From: Cunninghamia lanceolata
Taxonomy: Eukaryota; Streptophyta; Pinopsida; Cupressales; Cupressaceae
Length of the DNA stretch: 64,000 bases
Direction: 5' to 3'
NCBI GenBank assembly: GCA_027924645.1
Contig: BSBN01000888.1
Span: 18,116,501 to 18,180,500, forward strand
Each line of letters starts with the position of its first letter. Within the stretch, counting starts at the first letter, position 1. Positions 12,873 to 24,354 of the stretch are shown here, piece by piece. The position numbers were made by a program, and so were the translations under genes. Under the pieces are notes generated by a model that had not been told where the DNA came from, did not search any database, and saw nothing but the letters and a program-made list of their open reading frames with translations.

Positions 12873-14233
12873 TGTTGGGACTAAAATTTGGTTCCAATTT
12901 TAGTCAAAATTTTATGCTCCCATCATAAAAAGTTTGGTTGCTACACTAGTAAAAGACCAAGATAAAGTGCTATAGAACATCAATCCAAGACTAAATAGTT
13001 TTATTTCAATGGACATAATGGTGGAGATAACACAAGGGATATCAAGTTCATTGTTACCACTGAAAGAGGGCAAAGATAACATATCGGCGGGATCATTGTT
13101 ATCGGCGAAGATAATTTAATTTATACCGATCTTATACCTCTCACCGACGGAGCTTCAAGAAATACACAAAAGGAAGTAAGTATCAGCGTAAGATTGATCA
13201 TCGGGAAGAAAATCTCAAAGGCTACTGATGAACTAAGTGATACCGATGAATTTTGTCAGAAGGAGAGTTACCAAGTCACGCTGATCGGTAAGAGATATTA
13301 CTATCAGTGAATGCTTTACAAAACCCCCCGATAGTGTAGATCATACCGATGGAGTATTTAAGTGAAACTCTCACTGAAGCATCCTATGGAATCAAAGGGA
13401 TAATAAGCATTAGCAGGATATGAGTGTCAAAATAAACATTTAATAGGTCTCTGATACTCCAGTGTCTTGGTGAAACAACAAAAGGCACTTTCGGTATGAG
13501 TCACACCAATATACATATCCATCGGCATAGCTAAATAGATCGGAATGAAATATATATGTCTTACCGACTCATAGGTCACAGTGATAGGTGATAGCAAATT
13601 CTCTCTAATGAAAGATACTAAGTGGCCATCGGGGAGATAAACATTGTCAGGTTACTTAAAAAAGATTACCCCAATGGTATATCTCACTCCAATAGACATG
13701 AGGATTACACACATTGATAAGAAGTCTCACAAATAACTATATCGGTAAAACGTTAAGAAAGTCCTTCTGATAAAAGATATAAAGTGGCCATCAAGAAGAT
13801 GATAAGGATCAAATACACAGAGATATGCTATCCCGATGGCATTGATCACCCTGATAACACTTATTGTCATGCACGTCAGTAAGACTCTCACCGATAGTCA
13901 TATCGGTGACACTTAAGAGATCGGGAAAGACTGATTTTCTCACAGCAATGTAAAGTGTCTTGCCGATGCAAAATATAGGAACCCTAAAAACAACATTTAA
14001 ATTTGAATGGTTAATATACTCTTCTAACATTTTAAAAATGGGTTTTATGTAGGATACTCATAGCGGGGATCAAACCATAAAATACGTGCAAAAGGAGTTT
14101 GAGCAACTAACAAATCATCGATAAAGGGAGAAATTACTTGAATAAATACATTTGTTTAAATAAATCTGTTTGGATTGTTTGATCATACATTAATTTGTGT
14201 TTTATCTGGTCTTTGTAGGATAATAAAGGAATC
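12873..14233 (+). repeat. 3' LTR of element A, first part
   Basis: Starts TGTTGGGACT and follows the 5' LTR of A to the point equivalent to about 4580, where element B is inserted. The last five bases, GAATC (14229-14233), are one copy of B's target duplication. The LTR resumes at 35559. Confidence 0.9.
14229..14233. repeat. Target-site duplication of element B, left copy
   Basis: GAATC before B; GAATT at 35554-35558 after B. Removing B and one copy restores the LTR of A (compare AAGGAAGCCTCGAAGG near 4583). Confidence 0.85.
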
Positions 14234-14439
14234 TGTTGTGCCTTGCACACACGCCCCATTCTAAACATGGGGGCCCTCCCCTTTGTTCTTTTTGTTTTGG
14301 CTAGTGGGTCGTTTGGTTTTGATCTCTCTCTCTCAGAAGTGGTTGTACGGTCTGAAGTGTATGTGCCCTGGATAGAATGATTGCCTTAAAAATCACTTCA
14401 AACTTGCTAAAGGAGGGTTGTTGTTTCCCCTTCTTGAGT

Positions 14440-16000
14440 CCTTGATTTAGTTTGTTGCGCTAAAACTGCACTTAACTGACTTTTGCGCTGAATCTGGCCT
14501 CAACCAACCTTTGCGTCAAAACTGGCTTCAACCGACCTTTGCGTCAAAATTGGCTTCAACCGACCTTTGCGCTAAAACTGCATTCAACTGACTTTGCACT
14601 GAAGCTGGATTCAACCGACCTTTGTGCCGATTTTCAACCTGTCGGACCTAGCGCTAAAATCCCCTCCGTCTGACCTAGCACTAAAATTCGTTCCAAGTGA
14701 CCTCGCATTATAACCGACTTGGTCGGACCCCCAAACGAACCCCGCAGGTCGGATGAGTCTGAAAGCCCCGCCAAACAGGTCAAGTCGGAAGCCTCCGGAT
14801 TCCGCGCTGATTTCTCCCTCAATTGACCAGGTCGGAGACCTCCAGTTTTCCCGCTAAGTCGGAACCCCTACGAATCCCCACTGACTGTACGTACTCCCGA
14901 GCATTAATGGCGGATTGGCGCGGCTTAAATAGGGAAATTAGGTAAAATTAACGCATTTTAACCGCATTTCAAAGACCACGCATCCGGAGCTCCGATTTCC
15001 ACGGACGACCTCGCCCAGGCTCGAACCCGCGACCTCACGACCAGTCGGATCTGCGCCGCCATTTACAGGTAGGGTTCTCACCCTTTGCATTTCCTGGTTT
15101 CTCTAGGGTTTTGAAGCAGGTTTAGGAGAAACTATTAGGGTTTTACCGTTTGCATAAATAACTGTTGAATCTGTGAGTCGAGCGAGGGGGTTCCAGGTTA
15201 GGGTTTGGGGAATTGCCCTTTGTATTTCTTCAAACCCTAGATTTAGAAAACCGCGAGTTTTGAGGCCTTGGGCAGATCTGGATCTTTCCGGGTCGAAACC
15301 CTACAAACCCCCGCGCACGAAGATGGCGCTGGATTAACCTTCAACCGACCCCAAAGCAACTGAACCCTTCGATGTAGTCGGACACCCTTAGATCTAGTGC
15401 TAAAATCCAGCGCCCGATTGCGCTAAAAGCAACCTCCTCCGACCTTCATAACTCATATGTCGCTTACAAATCGGGTCGGATGGTTTGGAAATGCCTGCAG
15501 CCCTGAAAACTATTTTTTGCGCTAAAATCCCTTCTATCCGACTTTGCGCTGCAATACCTCTTGTCCGACTAAGTCAGATGACATCCACAACCCCGCGAAG
15601 TTGGTGTTGCTTGAAAGGCCCGCTGAAAGACTTACCAAGCTATTTTGCGCTACATTTTCCTTCATCCGACCATGCGCTAAAGCACCTTGCGTCTGACTTA
15701 GTCGGACCCCCCTTGAAATCCGCGCAAGTCGGACTCACCCGAATTCTGCGCAAGGGAACCACTGATATGCCAGCGATTGTTTTGCGCTAATTTATCCACC
15801 GACCGACTTGTAAACCACTGAAGGTCAGAGACCTCCAAATCTCACGCAAGTCAGACACCCATGAAAATAGCGCAAATTTTGCAACGCACTGAACTAACCC
15901 TCATTTGAGGTCGGTTCCCGCCAAGGTCAGACAGCCTCAATTTCAGCGCTTTTACTGCCCGGGGTCGGATGACCTCAATTTTAGCGCAAAACTCCCTAAA
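14440..16000 (+). repeat. U3 array of GCGCTAAAA and GTCGGA motifs in element B
   Basis: The segment 14470-14640 is a degenerate ~30-bp tandem repeat with core close to CTTCAACCGACCTTTGCG. Beyond it the motifs GCGCTAAAA (and GCGCTGAA, GCGCAAAA) and GTCGGA/TCCGAC recur dozens of times at irregular spacing to about 16000. The GC content is far above that of the flanks. The same array is at about 28820-30380 in the 3' LTR. It could be a regulatory cluster or an eroded minisatellite. Confidence 0.65.
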
Positions 16001-16267
16001 TGGCTGAATTTGCTAAAATTTCTTTAGGGAGGATGGTTCAAGATAAGGTTGTTAAGGTTGTAATGCTATGTTGATGATGTTTAGGTGAATCTTTTACAAC
16101 ATTTGATATCTCCTTGCATGCAATATGCGGTGAATGTTAGCTTAAGTCTTCTTTCAAAATGCATGCTTTTAATGAATGATGGATTTCTGATTGATTTATC
16201 TAATCCCAGGAGTATATCAAGGAACGTACGTGGTATCAAGCTTATGAGGTCTGGTTTTGCAGGTTAG
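15061..16267 (+). promoter_or_regulatory. Possible leader and 5'-UTR intron of the U3 ORF
   Basis: Donor-like ACAG|GTAGGG lies near 15066-15076 and acceptor-like TCTGGTTTTGCAG ends near 16262, five bases before the ATG of the U3 ORF. A TATA-like TTAAATAG is at about 14926. This resembles a plant gene 5' end with a UTR intron. It is inference from sequence alone; no transcript is known to me. Confidence 0.35.
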
Positions 16268-19200
16268 ATGTCTGCTCGAGCTCAAGCCATGAAGTACGAG
16301 TTCAAAGGAATCCCCCCAGAGACCAAAATCCACTCTGGGTGGAGTAACGTGGGAGACACTGATCTAGGTCATATTGACTTAGATGATTTCAGACTAAGAA
16401 TCTTCGGACCCACTCCAACTCCTCGGGCCAAGAGACTAAAGGACAGTGGACTCGGACAAGCAGCTGCCTTCCCGACCTCTGTTCAGTGTGCAGAGTTAAT
16501 GGCAAGCTGTGCAGATAGGTACGACATCGTATCTAGGCAAATTCAGACAGCTAGTGGAGAAGTCCTAGCTGATTTGTCCCCGCCTGCTTTGGCAGAAATG
16601 CTGGATATCCCATGGCATAAAACCATGACTATGCCCGACAGGCAAGCATCCAAGGAGGCATATAACAAAGATGTTGAGGGATGCAGAAAACACATAAATG
16701 AACATTGGGTCAAGAGCAGGAAATCCGCTCTCGTCAAGCTCCCCATAGTGCTGTATAGAAGTGATTTCCATGATGAAATTGGAGATATAGTAACATTTTT
16801 AAGCAGAGTGTATGGGCTACCTACTGCTTCCATTTTTGAAGATTGGATGTTTGTCATAATTTCGGAAGTGTTGAAGGGAACCAAGTTCCATTGGTCGCAG
16901 ATCCTTAGCGACAATATGCATGAAGCCTTCAGCCACTTCAATGAAAAGAAATATTTCAGATGGACATCCTACGTCGTCTACGCATTGGCAAGAATGAATC
17001 ATTACGACGGATTGTCCAAAATCGGAGAAATCGGAAATGATGAAAAGACCCAAGTCAAGGTATACGAAGGCTATCCTCAATTGACTTCATCACAATCATT
17101 GATACACTTTAAGCGGGTCAATGATGCATTTACCATGTACATAGCAAGGAAGTTACAGGGTAATACAGCCTTGAGGATTTCAGCCGAGGCTATGAACGAA
17201 ATAATCCAATATGGCCGATGGTACATACAATTTGAGAAGTTCACATACATCAGAGTACAAGGCTTCACTGGAATGGCATATAGGTTGCCAAGGTATCCTG
17301 ATGATAAGACAGTGCTCTTAGAACTGTCCAGGCAATTAGTGCCGTGTGCCGAGAAACTCAAGCACCTGCACCGAACAAATGTCCAATTTCCCATCAAGTT
17401 TGGCAGAGGACTCTACGCGTGCCCTTCCCTCGCCTCAGCTGAGTATTTTGATAAAGAGCTCCAGCTTCTGAACTTGCACTATTACAATGCCAGGGCTCAC
17501 TTTGACCCGAATCAGGTGATGGAGAAGTTCGTAAGCAAGAAATTGTTTCATAAAGATCATATTGAGGATTTCTGGGCCAACTGCACCGACGACTACGATG
17601 TCATGAAGAGGATGCACTCGAGGCTATCCTTGGATTTTATCAAGAAGTTTCATGTAATGGCAGTACCAGATCAATTGCAGGATGATGATAATATTATGGC
17701 TAGAGGCCCGTGGGAGACACAATACCACCTGCCCATCCCATTACCTAATTGGGCCAATGCAGAAGAAAGCTCCTTGGATGTGATCATGAAGGAGCCAGTT
17801 AGATTGAGTAAGGCTAGGGTCAGAGCACAACCAGGGATCTTAAGGGGACAAGGAGTCCAACTGACCTATATGGCAGTTGAATCAGATAAGGACTCCGACA
17901 GAGAAGAGGATGAGCCCGTACTAGGGACAGATGATACAGAGCCTATCAAGGAAAAAGATTCAGATATTGATGAACATGCCCCTTTGGAATCAAGGGCTCG
18001 AAAAGTGCAAAAACCTCCTGTGAGATCCCCTCGGAAGAAGGATCCACCTCCTAGGCCCAGAGTTACTAAGAGGAAGGACATGCCAGGTAGTACTGGGGAG
18101 GCCTCCAAGGCCAAAAAGGTAAAAACAGCAGCAGCGAGCAAGGAGAAGACTGCTACTAAAGATGATTCAACTCCTTTGGTCTCCCAAACCCCCATGCCCA
18201 ATACAGGAACGACTGTCTTGGCTTCCACCTTCTCTACTTCCATCCCTCCTTCTTCTTCTGTTTCATCTACTTCTCCCACCACCTCAGCCATCATTGTGCA
18301 GGAATCATCTCCTTCCGCTTCTCCTTCCTCTGGCATTACTACCACTTCCTGCCCACTGGCAATCTCCTCCGGTGATTCCAGCAGTCCTGTTTCTCCCCCT
18401 CTCGCCATTATGTACCCTACCCCTTCTTCTCCCTTACCATTGCCCGCCTTCACTAATTTGACTCAAATTAGTACCCCTTCACAATTTCTTCTGCTGTCCC
18501 CCTTTCACAAATGCCTGCGATGACATTAGACGAACCTTTGTTGGAAGGTATTGAGAAAGTATGCGCAGAGTTGGGATTACCAGAGCCCGAGGGAGCACTG
18601 ACCAGTAAAAATGATAAAGACCCCCTCGACTCGGCTGTTGGTATAGAAATTATTGACATATCTGATAGTCCGCTGAGCAGGGACCCAACAGAGGAAGTTT
18701 TGGAAACAGCACGAGAAAATGTGCTCGAGGGCCTAAAGGAATTGGCCCGAGCGGAAAAGGAGAAGAGTCCTGAGCCTGAACAGGGGCCTTCCAAAGAGTT
18801 GACTATATCAGATAAGGGTGGAAACACTGAATTGAATGAATCTTCCGCTCTAAAATGGCTGCAGGATAGGATGGTATATCCAGAGCCCCAGATTGAAATA
18901 ATGAAAATTGATTTGAGCACCATCTTGTTGCAGGCTCAGAAACCTCAGAAACAAAAGAAGGCTAAGGTGCAGTCAAGAATCTACCAGAGTGAATTAGGCT
19001 CAAGGATTGTGGAGGTAGCTATCCCTCCTGCTGACGTAACAAGAGATCAAGTCAGGGCGGATGATTATGTGATATCCACAGTTGACTTAGGCCCAACCAC
19101 CCGTGCTCAAAGGGTGGATGATTTTAAAGGATCAGTTACGTCAATTTTGAAGCAGTTGGATAAGGACGAAATGTCCAAGAAGGAATTAAAATGCCAAAAC

Positions 19201-20031
19201 GAGGAACTCAGGGCGTGTCTTCAATTTTTGGTAAAACCAATAGATGCAGGGTGTGATATAAGGACTGTGCCTACCATCCTATCTACGGATGAAATGGCAA
19301 AACTGAGCGAGGTAAGATCAAAATCCCAAGGCGTCGAGAACTGGTTGATGAGTGTGTTTGGAGCGGGATGCGATGCCATAACTGCCTCTGCTCAGATCCA
19401 CCAGCGTACAGTGGAATTGATTAACAAATGGAAAGATTTGCGTGATGAATGTGACGTGTTCGACGAATACTATTCTCACATGTATCCGCAAATCAAGGGT
19501 ATCCGGGAGTTACCAGCTCAAACCTTGGTCACAAAAAACATTCTGACTAGAGATAGGCTCCCAAAGGCTATTGAGTGGTACCAGCAGTTACTTCTGAGGA
19601 AAGAGACCTTCGAGCAAGTAAAGGAAGCATATAAACCCGCTGACGAAGAGCTAAGATCTATCGTATATGATATCAGCGATGCTTTGAGAAGCTGTAGAGA
19701 TGAATCTTTTGATGATTATGCTCCCTTCGAGGTCGAAAAATGTAAAGGAAAACTGCATGTTATATTATTTGAAGACACTGCGCTAAGTACAGAAGAACGG
19801 TTAGACAAGGCAAGTGACCTCAGGGCAGAATTCAAAGCATTTCACAGAGCAGAGGCAGATTTTGAAAGGATATACACCAGATTCAGTCGGGAGCTAGAGG
19901 TGTTTGATTACAGAACGCATCATCTGAAAGATCCGGCCCCATCTGATATCAATCCAGCACTTGAGGCATGGCTGACCTATCGGAATAAGCTGTCCGGAGG
20001 AGATAGTATCGACCTGGATAAAGAATCTTAG
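16268..20031 (+). pseudogene. LTR-encoded ORF of element B, 5' LTR copy (frameshifted)
   Basis: A 751-codon frame (16268-18523) and a 506-codon frame (18511-20031) are joined in the 3' LTR copy; here a 4-bp loss in CCTTCCTTC near 18480 shifts the frame. Residues 1-520 look globular, including GTKFHWSQILSDNMHEAF. Next come an acidic stretch, a basic stretch with RKKDPPPRPRVTKRK (possible nuclear signal), a Ser/Thr/Pro-rich region and a helical C-terminus with a coiled-coil-like segment. ATG 16268 directly follows an acceptor-like TTTTGCAG. I see no signal peptide, membrane segment or protease/RT/integrase motif, so it is not env-like. Function unknown; the extra ORF1 of Ogre/Tat elements is a possible relative (unproven). 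It has CAG at the two codons that are TAG in the 3' copy. Confidence 0.8.
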
Positions 20032-20327
20032 TATTATTTGAATATTTTATCGATTCAAATCCTATCATTGTTGTAAATTTGATATATCTGGACAGCATGT
20101 AATTTATTTGTCTTCTTCTTGCCTCCTAAATGGGTATTTTCACCAATGTATTGGGTTGGCTAGTCAAAATGACTAGATTCAATGTATCTGGGGCTGTCTT
20201 TTCATCTTTTTCATAAAAGACAAAATGTAATCTGGGAATTAATGTGGGCCTTTCTTGATGTAATCTGAGCCGTCGGTGTTGAGTTAATCTCCACCGTTCA
20301 TTTGAAGAGCTAGGGTATGCTGCTTTC

Positions 20328-20335
20328 TATATAAA
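20328..20335 (+). promoter_or_regulatory. TATA box of element B, 5' LTR
   Basis: TATATAAA in CTATATAAAGAGC, followed about 25-40 bp later by a CT/GA-rich start-like region. Its position near the LTR 3' end places the U3 ORF upstream of the element transcript start in this LTR. Confidence 0.6.
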
Positions 20336-21175
20336 GAGCTACCATTTCCACTTTTTGTAAGAGAGATTTTGATGCCAAATTGTTGACTCTGTGCCATTTG
20401 AATTAATACAAAGCAAGTTTCTGCAGCATTTCTGAGAATTTGCATCTTGTTTCAATTCATTGTGGTTTTCATGGTTTGCTTCTTGCTCTCCCATAGTTAG
20501 ATTAGTTGTGCTTTTATAATGTTAATGGTTATTGCAGTATTTGATGAATGTTCCAAGTCCATACTTTTAGTTATTTGCTGATGGTAAATAACTGTGTAAA
20601 GTTAGCCTGGGCTTATTATTTGTGCTAAAGTTCAACTTCATTTTATGAGTTAAGTTGCGCCATTTATTGGATATTTAACGAATAAATGTGGTTTGAAAAT
20701 CTTTCGACTTCCATTGAAGATAGCACCGTTTTCTGCAGCACTGTAACACTCATTTCGGTTTGGTAACTCAGAAGACTAGTTTGAAGTCTGGAATATTTGT
20801 CTACTAAAGATAACCCTTGCATTGTGAATGTCACTTAGGATTCCTTCTAAACCCTTAATCTTTTGCATTTTCTTTAAAATCACTGTTTAGTTGTTAGAGT
20901 ACAAAGTTTCAGCAGCATCTCACTTTGTATATCAGCTGAAAATCATAGTAGGGTTTATGTGTATTTGTTGTCTCGGCCTTGAAGATTTGCAGACTGCATG
21001 TAAGACCCCTTGTAGGTACAGCTAGAACATAACCATTGAGAAATTCCAAGCAAGCTAAGACCTAGCTGTATTATCCTTGGAGTAGTCTTACCTAGGGTAA
21101 GATACTTTTCAAGAGAGGTGTGAAACCAGCAATCACACTTGCGTTGCTGCGTGCTAAAACCACCATCAACAGAAT

Positions 21176-21193
21176 TGGTGCTAGAAGGAGGGC
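21176..21193 (+). other. Primer-binding-site region of element B
   Basis: TGGTGCTAGAAGGAGGGC starts four bases after the LTR end. The TGG start fits annealing to a tRNA 3'-CCA. I cannot match it to a specific tRNA from memory. The same place in element A is alignable. Confidence 0.55.
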
Positions 21194-21384
21194 AACTAAA
21201 AAAAAACTAAAAATCAGCAAGTCTGGGGACCAGACAGAGACATACTCGATCCAGTTCAGCTGGAGAAGAACTGCTATCTCTGACAGAATTTAGAAGAACA
21301 AGAAGGGATCAAGGAATACCCAGGGCTCCCCGAGCTCAGTCAGCCCCCAGATATACTACCGCAGTTCCCAATAATCCCCCTATC
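21194..21384 (+). other. Leader of element B before gag
   Basis: A 190-bp untranslated leader with an A-rich run (about 21197-21212). No other feature seen. It ends just before the gag ATG in CCCCCTATCATGGCT. Confidence 0.5.
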
Positions 21385-22365
21385 ATGGCTTACTTTGCAG
21401 GAAATAACCAGTCTCCTCTGCTGTTCAATGACTACCATGACATGCCCAAAAACCCAGACAAGTTCTGCTCAAAGTTCAGGGTACATGACCCAGATAGGAC
21501 TGCGGATGAACACGTTAAGATCTTTGAAGCTAATATGTTCATGTTACAAGTGCAGCATGAAGATGTAATATGCCGACTATTCCCCTACTCGTTGCAGGAT
21601 GAAGCCTACTACTGGTTTGCCAATCTCCCAGCAGCATCTATAAATTCCTGGCCAAATCTGAAGATAGCTTTTCTGAATAGGTTTCGTATGCCCACTTCCC
21701 CGTCCAATCTTTACCGTTCTTTTGTGGAGATTCGACGAGAGGAGGGTGAGATGATCAGCACTTTCAATAATAGATTCCAGAAAGCTTACAGTCGTCTGTA
21801 GGCCCCCTATGCTATAGACCAGGCTGCTGCCCTACCTATTTACTATGCTGCCCTAGATAAACTCACCTCCATGTTTGCAAGGAGGGCCAACCCGGTACCA
21901 GCCAGTTTAGCCGCAGCCTATGCTACTGCTGTCGAAGTAAGTACCCAGCTTGGGCAAACAGCCTCAGGCCCGCTGAACCATATGGGTCCCGTGGCCATGC
22001 CGAACCAAATTCCCATGATAAATCATGCATTGGCCAATCGAACCCCTGTGATGAACCCAGTCCCGAGCCCAGCTGCCACGCAAGCCCTAGTAATTCATCC
22101 AGGCAACCCAGTAGCTGAAATGCCTCCAGCACAAATGCCTTTCCTGCAGTCCTCAGAGGCATCCAAGACCAAGGAAGACAAGGACGATATCAAGGAGCTA
22201 GTTGAAGAGATGAAAAAGCTCACTGCTGAAGTTACTCACCTCAAAAACCAGAATGCTTATTTACAGCAAAAAGGGCAGAATCAGCAACACCTCCAGAACC
22301 AGCAGCATTCATTGAGTTATCAAGGCTCAAACCAATTTCCAAGTCAAAATCAGTATCAAAATTAG
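21385..22365 (+). CDS. gag of element B (two in-frame TAG)
   Basis: The frame starts MAYFAGNNQSPLLFNDYHDM and shows the gag capsid region: FCSKFRVHDPDRTADEHVK, LFPYSLQDEAYYWFANLP and ISTFNNRFQKAYSRL. TAG codons at 21799 and 22363 sit where Gln fits (CAG to TAG is one transition). A Pro/Met/Asn-rich linker and a charged coiled-coil-like helix (EELVEEMKKLTAEVTHLKNQ, about 22190-22250) follow, then a Gln-rich stretch. The same frame runs on into pol. It would form the particle shell and bind RNA. Start chosen as the first ATG after the leader in the polyprotein frame. Confidence 0.85.
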
Positions 22366-22419
22366 AGCTTTCAGCAGCGGTCAAATCGATCCTGGAATAC
22401 CAGGCCTAACAATGGGGGA

Positions 22420-24354
22420 GTGCCTTCACTGTTGGAAAGTCAGAATAACGACACCAGGCCCCCAGGTCGCGTGATGCTGGCCGAAGCTGCCTTATCGACC
22501 TGGTGCAGATTGCACAACACCAATGCCCATTCTGAGTTGGATTGTCCAGAATTCCAGATTGCTTCCAGTATCTTTCAAATGGAAATTCAAAACGCCGAAA
22601 ATCAGGAGACTCCACCAACTGGATATGAGATTGTCCCCTCCCAGAGGTATGATACTGCTCTCGTTCTTGATAGTTATACTTTCCCATTCCAGGATGACAA
22701 CCAACCTAAAGAAGAAGAGTCTGAGGAGGTCAATGCCTATCAGCAGTACAACAAGACTCCTTACAATTTGAGAAGTAGCAAGCCAAAAGGCCCTTTCACC
22801 ACTTCCATTCCCCCAAATAGTTATCAAGTCCCGCCCGATCCTCATGCTACCAATAATCCTGAGCCCCCCAAAGCCCCTCTTCAAACCGCACCTCATAGTA
22901 CCATCATTGATCCGGAAAAGTCCCTGCGTGCTGATATGGTAAAAATGGGACAGTATGTGGCTGATGAGCTTAAAAAGATGAAGGTCAGTCTCTCTGTGTA
23001 TGAGCTGTTTAAGATACCTGAGGTTAGAACATCTTTCTTTCAAGACATAGGCACTGGAACCAGGACTGATCATACGCCGAGAGAAAACATCGCTAAGGAT
23101 AATATCGATAAAGGAAAGGAGAGGATACATGTGACTGACATGGAACAAAAGGTAACTCTGTATAAAGACAGGAGGGAAAGTCCGCCTTTCCTTTTAACCC
23201 TCAGGATTTTCAACAAAAACTTGCACAATTGTTTAGTAGATTCAGGTGCTTCCACAAATGTAATGCCATTGTCCATTTGTAAAGCGCTCGGGCTCACCCC
23301 AGCCAAGTCCTCCAGAAAAGTGACGCAACTAGATAAAACCGAGGTGAATGTGATTGGTGAACTGAACTGGATACACATGCAACTGGCTTCTGATCCCAGG
23401 GTGCAGCAGTATATCGATATCCAAGTGGTGGATATTCCAGATCAATACGGTATGCTTTTAAGTAGAGACTGGTCTAGAACTCTGAATGGATATATGGCGA
23501 CAGATTTCTCTCGTATGTGGCTGCCATGGAAGGGATTAGCTAATCAAATCCGCATTGAAAGGGAACCTAAAATGAAGCACATGATCACTGAATTTAATCA
23601 GCCCAACGAAATTTTGTTTTCAGAGGTCGATTTGGGCGTCTACCTTCCCCACATCAATCCGCCAGAAGAAATCCTTATGCTGAGTTGCTTAAGACCTCCT
23701 AAGCCTCTGATAGAAAGGCCAGAAGGCACAGCAGCATACGTTCAATCCGATGACGGAGAGTCTTCAGAAGAAGACGAACCCGGGGTCTTCGAGGGATTTC
23801 GTAGTTTTGTAGCCAGATTCGTGCAAGATCAAACTGCTATTGGGAGGCAGGTCCAAATGGAGGAATTGTTATTGCCCAACTGGTGTTGCATACATGATAC
23901 AGCTCATTCCGAATTTACCTGCCAACTATGTCGAGAGGCAATTGAGCAAGTGCAAAAGCGACTAAGGGTTCCCTTAATTCCGAAGGATGGACCGATGGCC
24001 GAAAAGAAGGAAAAGTCTGAACCTCTGCTCGAGCAAGAGAAATCAGGAAAGCAAGAGAAATCAGGGAAGAAAGAGAAGCCAGGAAGACAGAGGGAAGACA
24101 ACAAGGATTTTCGTGTATGGACCTTAAGGTTTGATGGTTCAAGGTGTAGACAAGGGTTCGGTGCAGGAGTCGAGCTGATTAGTCCTACTGGGAGTTCCTT
24201 TCTGACATCACAAAGACTGCAATTTCCATGTACAAACAATGTCGCCGAATATGAGGCGTTGGTACAAGGATTGCTGCTAGCATTACAGAAAAGGGTCAGG
24301 ATTGTCCAGGTGTTTGGTGATTCTGAGTTAGTGGTGAAGCAAGTACGAAAATAG
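22420..24354 (+). CDS. Gag end, aspartic protease and archaeal-type RNase H of element B
   Basis: 644 codons open. It begins with a Zn-binding-like WCRLHNTNAHSELDC (about 22501-22545) and ends the gag region. Protease shows CLVDSGASTNVMPLSICKAL (about 23230-23290) and QYGMLLSRDW. A second His/Cys cluster, WCCIHDTAHSEFTCQLC, is near 23881-23930, followed by a Lys/Glu-rich linker. The archaeal-type RNase H begins at about 24110 with LRFDGSRCRQGFGAGVELIS, then NNVAEYEALVQGL and VFGDSELVVKQV; these carry its D, E and D. TAG at 24352 interrupts it, and it continues after the stop to about 24490 with QNHVANALA. The position before RT matches element A. Confidence 0.88.
   Translation: MPSLLESQNNDTRPPGRVMLAEAALSTWCRLHNTNAHSELDCPEFQIASSIFQMEIQNAENQETPPTGYEIVPSQRYDTALVLDSYTFPFQDDNQPKEEESEEVNAYQQYNKTPYNLRSSKPKGPFTTSIPPNSYQVPPDPHATNNPEPPKAPLQTAPHSTIIDPEKSLRADMVKMGQYVADELKKMKVSLSVYELFKIPEVRTSFFQDIGTGTRTDHTPRENIAKDNIDKGKERIHVTDMEQKVTLYKDRRESPPFLLTLRIFNKNLHNCLVDSGASTNVMPLSICKALGLTPAKSSRKVTQLDKTEVNVIGELNWIHMQLASDPRVQQYIDIQVVDIPDQYGMLLSRDWSRTLNGYMATDFSRMWLPWKGLANQIRIEREPKMKHMITEFNQPNEILFSEVDLGVYLPHINPPEEILMLSCLRPPKPLIERPEGTAAYVQSDDGESSEEDEPGVFEGFRSFVARFVQDQTAIGRQVQMEELLLPNWCCIHDTAHSEFTCQLCREAIEQVQKRLRVPLIPKDGPMAEKKEKSEPLLEQEKSGKQEKSGKKEKPGRQREDNKDFRVWTLRFDGSRCRQGFGAGVELISPTGSSFLTSQRLQFPCTNNVAEYEALVQGLLLALQKRVRIVQVFGDSELVVKQVRK

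Larger units (their letters stand above)
14234..21171 (+). repeat. 5' LTR of element B (6938 bp)
   Basis: Ends TGTTG...CAACA. A TATATAAA box at 20328-20335 suggests a U3 of about 6.1 kb, with R and U5 in the last ~0.8 kb; AATAAA at 20681-20686 is a candidate polyadenylation signal. U3 contains a GC-rich motif array (14440-16000), a gene-like leader with splice-site-like sequences, and a long ORF from 16268. Compared with the 3' LTR it lacks 12 bp near 15915 and 4 bp near 18480. Confidence 0.92.

Noticed and set aside
17866..18453. Minus-strand 195-codon ORF opposite the U3 ORF (and its copy at 32244-32786)
   Set aside because: It is the complement of the Ser/Thr/Pro-rich and acidic part of the plus-strand ORF; low-complexity shadow.
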